NCBI GenBank assembly: GCA_963082875.1
Contig: OY720101.1
Coordinates: 2,356,001-2,420,000, forward strand
Length of the DNA stretch: 64,000 nt
Source of the DNA: Corella eumyota
Lineage: Eukaryota > Chordata > Ascidiacea > Phlebobranchia > Corellidae
Reading direction: 5' to 3'
The translations under genes were made by a program, and so were the position numbers. Shown here one piece after another: positions 1 to 12,200 of this stretch; the stretch's first letter is position 1; each line of letters opens with the position of its first letter. Below the pieces are notes generated by a model. It had not been told where the DNA came from. It made no database searches and saw nothing but the letters and a program-made list of their open reading frames with translations.

Positions 1-1
1 A

Positions 2-1540
2 CCATTGCGCGTGAAAACAACTGCTACTGAAGCTTTGCCTGTTAAAATTATTTCTACTGAACCATTGCCAGTTAAAACTACTTCTTCAGAAACTTTGCCA
101 GTAAAAACAACTTCCACAGAAGCTTTGCCAGTTAAAACTACTTCTACTGAACTATTGCCAGTTAAAACTACTTCTTCGAAAATTTTGCCAGTTAAAACTA
201 CTTCTACTGAACTATTGCCCGTGAAAACAACTGCAACTGAAGCTTTGCCTGTTAAAGTTATTTCTACTGAACCATTGCCAGTTAAAACTACTTCTTCAGA
301 AACTTTGCCAGTAAAAACAACTTCTACAGAAGCTTTGCCAGTTAAAACTACTTCTACTGAACTATTGCCAGTTAAAACTACTTCTTCGAAAATTTTGCCA
401 GTTAAAACAACTTTTACTAAACCGTTTCCAGTGAAAACTACTTCTACTGTAGCTTTGCCTGTTAAAACAACTTCTACTAAAGCCTTGCCTGTTAAAACTA
501 CTTTAGCAGAAACATTGCCAGTAAAAATAACTTTCACAGAAGTTTTGCCAGTGAAAACAATTCCTACTGAAGCTTTGCCTGTTAAAACTACTTCTACTGA
601 ACCATTGCCAGTAAAAACAACTTTTACCAAACCATTGCTAGTGAAAACTACATCTACTGAACCATTTCCAGTGAAAACAACTTCTACTGAAGCTTTGCCG
701 GTTAAAACTACTTCTACTGAACCATTTCCAGTGAAAACAACTTTTACTAAAGCTTTGCCTGTTAAAACAACTTCTACTGAATTTTTGCCAGTAAAAACAA
801 CTTCCACAGAAGCTTTGCCCGTTAAAACTACTTCAATTGAATCATTGTCAGTGAAAACAACTTCTACTAAAGCTTTGCCAGTTAAAACAACTTCTCCTAA
901 ACCATTGCCAGCAAAAACAACTTTCACAGAAGCTTTGCCAGTTAAAACTACTTCCACTAAACAATTGCCAGTTAAAACTACTTCTACTACACCATTGACA
1001 GTTAAAACTACTTCTACTGAACCATTGCCAGTGAAAACAACTTCTACTGAAGCTTTGCCTGTTAAAACTACTTCTACTACACCATTGACAGTTAAAACTA
1101 CTTCTACTGAACCATTGCCAGTGAAAACAACTTCTACTGAAGCTTTGCCAATTAAAACTACTTCTACTACACCATTGACAGTTAAAACTACTTCTACTGA
1201 ACCATTGCCAGTGAAAACAACTTCTACTGAAACTTTGACAGTTGAAACTACTTCAACTGAACAATTGCCAGTGAAAACAACTTCCACAGAAGCTTTGCCA
1301 GTTAAAACTACTTCTCCTAAACCATTGGCAGTAAAAACAACTTCTACAGAAGCTTTGCCGGTTAAAACTACTTCTACTGAGCTATTGCCAGTGAAAAGAA
1401 CTTTTACAGAAGCTTTGCCAGTAAAAACAACTTCTACACAAACTTTGCCTGTTAAAACTACTTCTACTGAATTGTTACCTGTTAAAACAACTTCTATAAA
1501 ACTTTTGCGAGTTAAAACAACCTCAACACCCACTGTATTG
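2..1540 (+). repeat. Coding 30-bp tandem repeat (VNTR) with higher-order periods
   Basis: About 51 copies of a 30-bp unit encoding variants of LPVKTTSTEA. Larger periods sit on top. Roughly 1-210 is repeated at 211-420 (a 210-bp, seven-unit block). A 90-bp, three-unit block containing TTPLTVKTT recurs at about 982, 1072 and 1162. The array ends as the frame enters the first EGF module. The Thr/Ser-rich units suggest heavy O-glycosylation (inference), while each unit also carries a Lys and usually a Glu. Confidence 0.95.
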
Positions 1541-4500
1541 CCAATAACAATAGTGGACTTTAATGTCACCAGACACACAGTAACAACTTTACCTGTTCTT
1601 ATATGTACACCTAATTATTGCAGAAATGGGGGAGTCTGCAAAGTAAAAGGAAACAAACAACAATGTGAATGTCCTCCCGCATTTAAGGGAAAATTTTGTG
1701 AAGATGGTAAGTATTTGATAAATATTCATTAATCCCATTAAAGTAACCAGTTAGCACAAATTAACCTAAGTTTTTAATTTAGATCATGACGAATGTTTTA
1801 ATAATGAAGATTCTTGCACGCAAACATGCTTCAATACTGTTGGTTCTTATGAATGTGCTTGTAGTGTAGGTTATGTTTTAATGGAAAATGGAAAAGATTG
1901 CCAAGGTAAAACGCCAGTAATAAGCAAAACAATAATTCAAGGAAATACAATTTGGTGATACACTATCTATTATAGGCTTTTAAAAGTATCAACTAATTAT
2001 TTATTTTGCTGCAAGTTACATTGATATAATTCACATGCAAATAAACTAAAATTGTCTGTTACGTCGGTAGTTTAAATAGAACTAATTTAGTTTTAACTCA
2101 ACCATTTCCCACAAAATAATTCATTTTATCATCTCTTAATATCAACATGTTTTAGATGTAAATGAGTGTGAGGAAAGATTGACGAATAATTGTGAACACA
2201 TTTGTATAAATGGCATCGGAAATTATACATGTGAATGTCGTAATGGATATACATTAATGCCTGATGGAAATACTTGTAAAAGTAAGTGTTGTTAACTTTT
2301 ATGCAAGTAAGAAATTAGGTGATACAACAATAATTAGATTTACTCAACTTAACATCAAAATAATGCTAAGACATACTAAAAAAATATAAAGTTAAAACAT
2401 ATTTAGTTATAATCAATTTCTATTGCCACATATATTTACTATAACTAGTTTTAACATTTTAAAATATTTTAAAACTATTTTACTGCACCTAGAAATAAAC
2501 CACTGCATTTCTAACCCATGTTTAAATAGAGGAAGATGTAAATCATCAAAAGAAAGATATTATTGTGTTTGTCCTAAATCTCATGTTGGCTACAATTGTG
2601 AATATGGTAAATTTTGACTTTTAGAAAATTGTTATTTCCTTTAAATAAGATTTAAAACTCAATTCTAACATTGAATACAATATTCACATTACCAAAACTT
2701 TTAACATTTATTTTTTAAATGTAACATATTTTATTTTAAAAACTATTTAAAAATAACGCAATCATTATCACAAATTTCTATTGAATTGTCTAATAAAAAT
2801 ATTTATTTTATAAAAACCACATAATTACATTTTTAACAAAACAATTTATTATAACTTAAATATATTAGTTCGTGATATAAGATAACTCATCCTTAATTTA
2901 CAACGTGGTTTTATTAGATGCCCGTTTACCTTGTATGAGTGGTTGGACAAAGCACAAAGGGTATTGCTACAAACATGATAAAAATTTATATTTGGCCTGG
3001 CGTGATGCGAAGATATATTGCGAGAAAGAATTTAACGGAAATCTGCCTAGTATTCACTCGAAGAGTGAAAACAATTTTCTTAAAAGTTTGTAATTTTTAC
3101 AACAACTTTCTAAATGATTTGTTTAAAAAAATCCAAAGTTAATAAAAAGTTCAAAACCAGTATTGGCATTAACTTTCACAAATCATTTTTTATGTCAAAT
3201 AATTAAATTTAAGCATAAATTAATTTAAAATATTGATTTCTCATTTATATTTGTGTTAGGTATCAGTTCTAAATACCAATGGATTGGTTTAAATGATAAA
3301 AGACAAGAAAATCAATTTGTATGGAGTGACAATTCCTATCCAGTAAGCTAAATTTTATGATTGCCGTTTTGAATATAATTTTGAAATGCCAATGGGTTAA
3401 CAGAAAATATAAAACGCTTTAAAATTTAAATTCTGCAAGACAATAAATAGAAATACAAAGTTAAAACTCATAAATATACCCGACCTTTTAAAACCATTAC
3501 TAAAATCAAAATTAAAAAAGGTCATCAGGTTGTTGCACTGTATCAACTTAATAAATATTTAAATCTGTTCTGCTTAGCTATTAATTTTCTATATTAAAAC
3601 AAAATGCAAATGTTTTTAATACAAAGTTTTTATGTAAGCATACATAAAAACAAAAAGTAAGCTACCATCATACAGTTTAAAAATCTTATATTTTTTGAAA
3701 CTAATTTTGAAACAACTTGTTTTAAGGTTACTTAACAGTACACACTCGAACTTGACAAACCAAAACTTTCCGAAACATTTAACTAAAATCTTATTTTAAT
3801 TTCTAGAATTTTTTCTACTGGGCAAGTGAACAGCCTCAACCTGAACTACCTAACGATGATTGTGTGATTATGGTTAAAAGTAAAGGGGGCAGATGGAACG
3901 ATGCTGACTGTAGACATAAATTACCATTTACTTGCAAGATGCCACCAAGTAAAATAAGTTTTAAAACAAATTATACCAAGAAAAATTTTTAAATAAATTG
4001 ATATATTATTTTGTAATGTAAATAGAAGTTTCTGTATTAAAAATCCCCAGCAAATCTTAAAAACTTTACTTAGTTTTTATATTTTTTATATCATTTATGT
4101 ATACTTATTGTTGGAAGAAAGTTAATTGTTTCTTAGTTTGTAAAAACACAGAACCATTATTTTACACAACTAAGAAAACTATATTACACACTCTTGAAAG
4201 TAAATTAAACTAACTTGAAATAAACTAATTTAAAAATAAGCTTACCAATAAAACATTTATAGAAATCTATTTATACTTAAAAATGGCTTAAAATCTGTAT
4301 TTTGGTTGATCTATTTTTTATACTGTATATCAAATAAAATTTTAAATTAAAATTTAAATAAATAAAAAACAATTTTTGCTTACTAGTTGGATGTAGTCGC
4401 TTTCCTGAAGTATCAAACTCTGTAATACTAAGTGAAAACCGAACCTATAGGGTAGGTGAAATAGTGCAGTACGATTGCAAGGATAAATATATTACAACCA

Positions 4501-5823
4501 CTGGCCAAACTGCAATCAATTGCAGTTCGACAGGGGAATTTTCAGCTCCAAAATTTCAGTGTGAAGGTGAATAATCCATAACAAAAACAATTTACTTTAA
4601 AACTAAATATTTATCAATATTTATTAGGAAAGATAACTTATAGATAAATATAATGTTAAAAGTTTAAAACATTTCAGAAGAACACATAAAACTTTTTAAT
4701 ACAATTAAATTTACATTTACTTGAAATAAATCCTGGCAGCTGCTTGCATGGCTCCACCTACCCGACACAGAGCCAGAATCCTAAATGTTCAATCTAAGTA
4801 TGCAGTTGGATCAGTCCTTCAATTTGCTTGTAATCCAGGCTATGTGCCAAGTGGACGAGCTTTTGTTGTTTGTAGAAATGATCAAAGTTGGACTCGAACA
4901 AATCTCAGATGTATTGGTAAGAGTTCTTCCTAAGCAAAATGGATTTAAAGTTTGTTAGACTTTTAAGTTTAGTTCCTAAAAACAAAAATAATAAACTAGA
5001 TAACTAAATACTCAACAAAACTTTTTTGTTTAAATTTTAACTGCAATTATAATAAAAATTATATAAATATTTAGGCAACAAAAGTTGATTTAAAATAAAC
5101 CTTTTAATGTCCTTTTTTAATAAACTTGTTTAATGTTAAATAATTTTTTTAGGTGTTTGCCCTAGACCCCCTGATATACCTAATACCAGAATACATAAAA
5201 AGAAAAATGGAAAAACTCAAAGAAGATACCAACATGGTAGCTTTGTTAAATACTCTTGTATGCCAGGTTATAAAGCCACCAAAAAGCATCACAAACTTAA
5301 ATGTTTAACAGACGGAGAGTGGGAGAAACCCAACTTTCAGTGCCGTAAGTAAAAAAAAGTTTATTTAAAGGTTAATAAATTTTCTTTATTTTTTTTTGAA
5401 GTAATATTTTTTTTAAGGAGATATACTTCTAAAACGTTGTCCCAATCCACCAAGAGTAGCAAATGCTAGAACACGCAAACTAGGACCATCAAAGATATTT
5501 TATGTGTGTAAGTGGGGTTATATACCAATACCTGGAAGAACAGCTGTGAACATTTGCACAAGAGGAAAGTGGGGAAAACCAACGTTTAAATGCAAAAGTA
5601 AGTTAGGTTGTGCAATTGTTAAAGGTCTATTTATTAACAAGAAGTTCATAAAGATACTAAAAATATTGCATAATTAACTTTAAAATTGGTTTAAAACTAA
5701 GTCTATCAGCCACTCGTGTTCATTAATTTTTAATTTTTTACGTAATTTTAATTGATTTTTATTAAATATCTAACATACCAAATAAATAAATTTATTTTAG
5801 AACTAAGACAACATCAAAATTAA
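2..5823 (+). CDS. Secreted mucin-like repeat / EGF / C-type lectin / sushi protein, 5' partial
   Basis: Exons: 2-1706, 1783-1905, 2156-2281, 2493-2606, 2918-3085, 3260-3342, 3807-3948, 4387-4566, 4740-4916, 5153-5344, 5418-5597, 5801-5823. Together they encode 1070 residues to a stop; the gene starts left of the window. Order: about 510 residues of 10-residue Thr/Lys repeats, an EGF (CTPNYCRNGGVC), two calcium-binding EGFs (DHDEC and DVNEC starts), another EGF, a C-type lectin domain in three exons (WIGLND, WNDADC), then four sushi domains and a 7-residue tail. Introns are phase 1 except a phase-0 intron inside the lectin domain, so the modules are shuffle-compatible. There is no membrane segment at the end, so it is probably secreted or matrix-bound. 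Binding partners cannot be read from sequence. The closest known domain order is the G3 end of lecticans (EGF-EGF-lectin-sushi); true lecticans are thought to be vertebrate-specific, so orthology is not claimed. Confidence 0.85.
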
Positions 5824-5951
5824 AGAATTATGTAAGATTTAAACAACAGTTTGTTCTTACTATTCATGACCATTGCTTTTCTTATGATGACCATCCCTGA
5901 GCTCATAATTAAACGGCTCAATTTTTTTTTATTTTAATATAACCATGCATC

Positions 5952-5957
5952 AATAAA
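5952..5957 (+). terminator. Poly(A) signal AATAAA, lectin/sushi gene
   Basis: AATAAA about 130 bp past the stop at 5823, on the + strand. It faces a minus-strand AATAAA at 6001-6006 that fits the end of the HOIP gene. The two genes are therefore tail-to-tail with about 50 bp between signals. The 5824-6290 interval holds only these two 3' UTRs. Confidence 0.5.
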
Positions 5958-6000
5958 AGTCTTTCTGTTAGAGAAAGGCGACAAAAAATTGTTTGTTATT

Positions 6001-6006
6001 TTTATT
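6001..6006 (-). terminator. Poly(A) signal AATAAA, RNF31 gene
   Basis: TTTATT on the + strand, which is AATAAA on the minus strand, about 285 bp after the RNF31 stop at 6291. No nearer canonical signal was seen. Confidence 0.4.
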
Positions 6007-6290
6007 AAAAAAGACAGAATACTTGATTGCATAAAGTTGGGACCAATAGTAAAACAATTAGAAAACAAGTAAAATAGAAGTTGTTATTACAGCAATAAAA
6101 TAAACTTAAAGTTAATTAAAAACTAAAAATGGGAAAATTTTTGTGAAATTAACATAAATATTTTCATGATTAAGATTAAAACAAGGATATTAAAAGTGTT
6201 TTGACATTTTTGCAACAAATAAAACTTTTTTTTAACTCTCCCTCCACTCTTGCAAAATGGATAATACTTTTTTAAAACAAATCACAACAT

Positions 6291-9200
6291 CTATTCCGCA
6301 TTGCCTTTAATTAAAGGCAGTTTTTTAACCAAACCAAGCAAAAGTAATTTGTAGTCGTCATCATTTTGATCGTTGCCCTGATCAGGAAACTCAACTTCTG
6401 AGCGATGTAAACAAGTTTGAAGTTCATTCACTGAGTATATCAAAGCTGGGTCCAAGTTATCTCGGTTTATTAAGCTCACCTTAGAACAAAATTACTCCTT
6501 AGATAGGTTTTTACAAGAGTCAAATTTATATAAAGTCAATCACAGCAATCAAGACACAAAAAGCAAGGCAGAACATGCAGCAGCATTTTAAATTGATTTA
6601 AAAGAGTTATATTCTTTGATTAGGTAAGAATATATTTTTAGAAAAGCAACAAAATTTGGCATGCCCCAATTTGTTTAAAATTGAAATTTCTTAAAACACA
6701 AGAAACACAGAAATGCATAGGGATTCGTAAAAAAACATAGCAAAGAATTAATTATATTTAAACTAAATTCTAACTTAGAAGTTTGGTTGAAATGATATTA
6801 ATGCAAGCATCACAAGTTCTCCTAAGCTTGTAACAGTAAGATCATGCAACACTAATTAGTATGAGTTGTGTTAAATGGCAAAGCGCATATGAAATGATAG
6901 CAAATTAGTGGTAATTTAATTTCCAATGTAGATAGACAGACTACAGATTTTAAGCTGGTTTTGGCAAATACACTACACTACTCTAGTGAAGAAAATTGCT
7001 TTCAATGATTCAAGAACTAACTTACTTTTTGGTCTGTGTTAAAGGTTTTGAATAATAAAACGTTTTATCTGTTGAATTAGTTTTTACCAATCTTAATATA
7101 GAACTATGTTCCAACTGTACTAAACTATTCATATACATTGCTTACTGTTCTTAACAGACATGTCGTTAGTAATATTAAATTTTTGTTTAAAGTAAATATT
7201 GATAACTTTTGCAAATGAATAAAAATACTATTTACAATTGCTAAAAAATCTTTAAGCACATGCTAATTTAAACTAAGAAAATTTTAAATTATAGAATACT
7301 AATTAAGGCTGAACAGCAATCAGTTTATGTGATAATGAATGCTTTTATGTCATTAATCAGTAATTAGTATATGTTTGCATTCTATTGATTACTATATCTA
7401 TTTTGCTTGTATAGATAATGATTTTTAAATTAGTTGCAACTAAAAATTGTTAGATTTTAAGCTAAGGTTTTCGGTATAATGATTTCAAACCAAACCAAGC
7501 ACAACACAAAACGCAACTCACCAGGTACTCTCTGTAGTGAACATCACACAACCCAGCACAACTAACTTCTACTCCACACACAGCGTCTTCAAATCCACCT
7601 TCTGCTGTGTCTTTCTGTTCTGGAACCTAGGCACCAAGTTAATTTAAATAAGTAAAAGTAAAAAGCTGCTTAGCTTAACTCTCATATCACCCTGGCATAG
7701 CATTTAAGAAACTAGATTTAAATAAAACATAATAAAAGATTTAGTATAGGCTAAGGTTAATTCAATTTATTTAAAAATGCTTTACCAACCAATTAATAAG
7801 TCTTTTTAACAAGAAATGCCTAATTAATTATAATAAATTCCTACCTGACAAAGTTCTTGTTCAGTGTTGGCTTGCGTATCAAAAGGAACATTAGCATTTT
7901 CTAATATTTCTCTTAATCGATCCTGTTCAAAATCTCGAAGAAAAAACAAACAGTCGCGAGGGTGGTGAGCATGTAAGCCCAGTCTCGAACATTTTGTAGA
8001 AAAATTACAAACCTAAAAATATTTAGTTTGTGTTATATTATGAACTGAAACAGTTTTTTTTTGTATATATATATATATCCTTGATGTGGGAAGGTCGAAT
8101 AAGCGACCTGAACATAGAGTAACATCAATTACTTCGACCCAGTTTCGAGTTGCCTGTGGCAGTTTGGGATATTATAGAGATTATAATTGCCCGATAATTA
8201 TGCTGCTGAATAAGTGCTGGCTCAGCAGGAGTTTATATCGTTATAACGCCTTACTCAAGGGCGCTACAGCATGAAAGCAGTGGGGATTGAACCCATAACC
8301 TTATGGTGGTGTAGCAAGTGTTCTTACCACTACAACACGCTGCTGGTGTTAAAACCAATCTAAAAGGAATTAAAGTAAGGCTACTATTTTAAAAAGTTTT
8401 ATCAAATAACAAAAAATATAACTTCTTAAAAATTAGAAACTGATTTCATTTTATTTACATTTTATTTTTACAAACCTAAAAAAAAATTATTTGTAATTTT
8501 TGATAAATTTAAAACAAGTTAACTCACATTTCCAGCTTTGAATGGACTTTGACAACCACTACAGAAATGAAAAGAACATTTTAAACATTTGAAATGCATA
8601 CAACCTCCTTTGGATAATGCATATTTAAACTTGCATTTTGGACAATCTATAAAAACATCAACATTTATAAACTTGCATAAAAAATGCCAAAAAATATAAC
8701 TTAACTTAAAATACCAATAATTATATAAACATATTTATTTTGACATATAATTTAATTAGAATATTACAAATAAAAACAAACTAAATATGATGCAATTTTA
8801 AATAACATATTTAAATAATATAACTACCTTTTGTTTTATTTTTAACCAAATATAAAATCCTCAACTATTACTTACCAATGCCATTTTCTCTAAGATGGGC
8901 AGCAAGACCAATAGTTTGAAAGTTAGGATCATTTAATTCCTTCCATTCACGAAATTGTTGACAGCTTATTCCTTCATGCTGAGGCTCCCACCCTTTCTTG
9001 CAATTAAAACATGTTGCCTAAAAAATAAAAAAGAAACATGTTGCCTAAAAAATAAAACGTCCATTTTAAAAAAATCTTTGAAAAGGGAAAAATAAAAGTT
9101 GGTTAGTTCGTTTTAAGTCTTCATTTCTTACCTTAAAACACATTGAACAAACCATCTTCAAATTTCCTTCATTATATTCAAACCCATATGTGCACTAAAA

Positions 9201-12200
9201 AACAAATAAATAAAATTCTAATACAAACTCTATTAAGTATACACATCTATGTATAATGAAGTTAAATGGATGATATAAAAATATACGTAAGTAAGTATCT
9301 CCAATTAATAGGCTTACAAAATAAAAAACTGTCATTTGTGGTTTGTGGGTAAATTATTACAAGCGAATATTAGTAAGGAGTTGCAACAATACTATGGCAA
9401 GTAAAATCTCGACTGTAGGTCGGCTATTCACTAGTATAAATTAAGAAAAAAAAAACTTTCTAACATGAAAACACCATCGGAAATTGGGCATCTTCATTAA
9501 AGTTGAATCACGCAATTTTCTTTGAAATAAATTATGAACTTCAGGTTCAAGATACAGTTTGATCTAAAAATATTAAAGTAGTAACTTGATCTAGTTTTGT
9601 TGATGGCCAGTTATTAAAAAGCCTTGGCAGTTTGTTAATGTCAGCAGCGTTGTGTAGAGGTAAGAATACTTGCTACACCACATAAAGTTGTCGGTTTAAT
9701 CCCCACTGCTCTTATTCTGTAGCGCCCTTGAGTAAGATGCTATACACTCTTATTGAGCCATCACTTAATCAGCAGCATAATTATCGGGCAATTATAATCT
9801 ATAATATCCCAAACTGCCACTGGCAACTCAAGACTGGGTCAGAGTGACTGTTGTTACTCTATGTATAGGTCGCGCATCGAGGATAAAAATATATATATAC
9901 AAAAATTGTTTTAATTTAAAAAATCTTATAACATTATTAATAAACTTATCAAAACACAATAGTGCTTTTAAAGGTAGCATTAAAATCTAATTTAGGCATT
10001 TAGGATAAAAATAACCAAGTAAAGTAATATACATAAAAATGAGGCCTACCACCATATCAAGTTTGCTAAAGTAGGTATCAGCCACTTCTTCATCTTCATC
10101 TATATCAGGAAGACAACAAACAGGACAAACCATATCTCTTATGTTTCCCTCATTCACTTTGATTCTAAGATAAGTTGCTAAACAGTTGCGACAATATCGA
10201 CAACGGTTTTCACCACATGCAGTTAAACATTCAACCTGAAAAAAATTGAATTAAAAAAAATAAAAAATTTATAAACAATTAAAAAAATAAACCCCCAAAA
10301 ATTAAAAAAAAAACTAAAAGTGTAAACCTTATTAAACCATTACTGGTTAAATATAAAGGTAAGATGCTACAAGTTTGTGTTCAAGTTTAAGATATAAGAA
10401 ATAATTTTAAAATTAAAAATAAAAATAAAAGTATAAAAATCTTAATATTAAAAGTATTAAACTACCAACAGATTCAAACAATCGGCCTGTTTCTTGTTTT
10501 AAACCTACCTTGCTTTGTGGAAAAGTCTCATAACAAATGTTACATTCAGTTTGAAGATACTTTAAAGTCCCTTCAATATTCTCTGGGAAAGCTCTACAGG
10601 CTTCTACTATATCTTCTAAATCACATTCATTGAATAAAGATGGGTCTAAACAAAAAATTGAATTTAAAGTAATAAAATACTGTTGGTTAAAATATTTTTT
10701 TTTTTTATTTTGGTTTTTCGCACATTGATAAAAGTAAATAATAAATACAATATACAATAAATATTACAACAATTATACAAAGATTTTATAGTACATTATG
10801 GCATGGTCACCAAACCCAGTCAATACTTTATTGATATACTTTAACGTTGAACAAAAACCTTTTTTAGTTTATTTATGTCTATGAAAAAGTTAGAATATAA
10901 CATTAAATGTTAATTCTAAAGTTTTTGTTTATATTTATATTTGACTAATAAGGTTAAAATAATGACTCAGTGTTATGAATTAGAAAAAAAGAATGTGTGT
11001 GTCTAGGTACATATATAACACGTCATGTAAAGTAACTAAAATTTACCATCTTTGTTTTGTTGGGTTTGATCAACTACTTTAAACAAACTATCAGCGACAT
11101 TTTCGTCTTTGATTCTACAATAAGCAATCAGTGCATTGTTTCTATGCTAAAAATAAACAAAAAAGAAATAAGTTTTTTTTCTGTTTTATTTTAAAAAAAG
11201 AGTATTTTGTCAAAAAAATGTTAAATACTTTAATAAGTTTTGCTACAAAGCTAAACAAAAACATTTAACTTACTTTTCTATCTTCAATAGTTGCAAATAA
11301 TGCAAGTTGGAATTCAGTTTTATATATTTTAGAATCTGTAAATATGTAAACAATAATTTAGTTGAAATAAATTTTGAAAGCCAAACAATAAAATACCTAT
11401 GATTAGATTTTAAAAATATTTTTTTACTATGGTTTTGCATTTTAAAATGTTGTGTATATTTTAAGTGTAATTACAAAATTATTATACCCAGTCTTTGTTT
11501 AAAATCTGCGCTTAATTTAATTTCCAAAGATTCACGAGTTTTTCGAACATTTCCTTTTTCTTTACACAAACAATCTAATATTTCATCGTTACTGCAATAT
11601 TGGGAAAGCCCCACTTCGAATATCTATAAAGTCAAGATACCAATTTAAGTTGGAAATAAAACAGATTTCAACATTATTTTATTGTTCCTGTTAGGTTAAT
11701 TAATACAATATATTACAAATTTCCAAAAAAAATATTATAAAGAAATATTATAAGTTTTTTACATTATGCAACAACAATTAAATTATATTTTTAACGTTTT
11801 TTGAATTTGAAAAAAGTGTCACCTTTTTTGTTTTTATTTCCATTAATAGGTCAAAAGCCTTGTTCGGGTCTCCCTCTGCTTTTAAAAACATTTTTGAGGC
11901 TTCGTCAAAAGTAGCAAATTGACACTAAAAAATGTTTTTATTGAAAAAGTTTTTTCCGATTAAAAAAACAACTCTTTACTAATAATTTTTTGAGAATTTA
12001 GTAAAATTACTTTTTTAGTTAAGTTCCGAATTTCTTTTTCCCAATTTTCTTTTAACCATTTCAATGGAGAAATTCCCTTCAACATTTTGGATCGATTGAC
12101 AGCAATTTCAACATGTTGTGGTGTATAACGATTTAATTCCGCATTCTTTAAAAAAAAAATAATAATTTGATTGTAATTTTGATCATTTTTAAATTATGTT

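Noticed and set aside
2-1540. Regular short repeats that might suggest a CRISPR or satellite array
   Set aside because: Units are contiguous, coding, in one frame and run into an EGF domain; there are no spacers.
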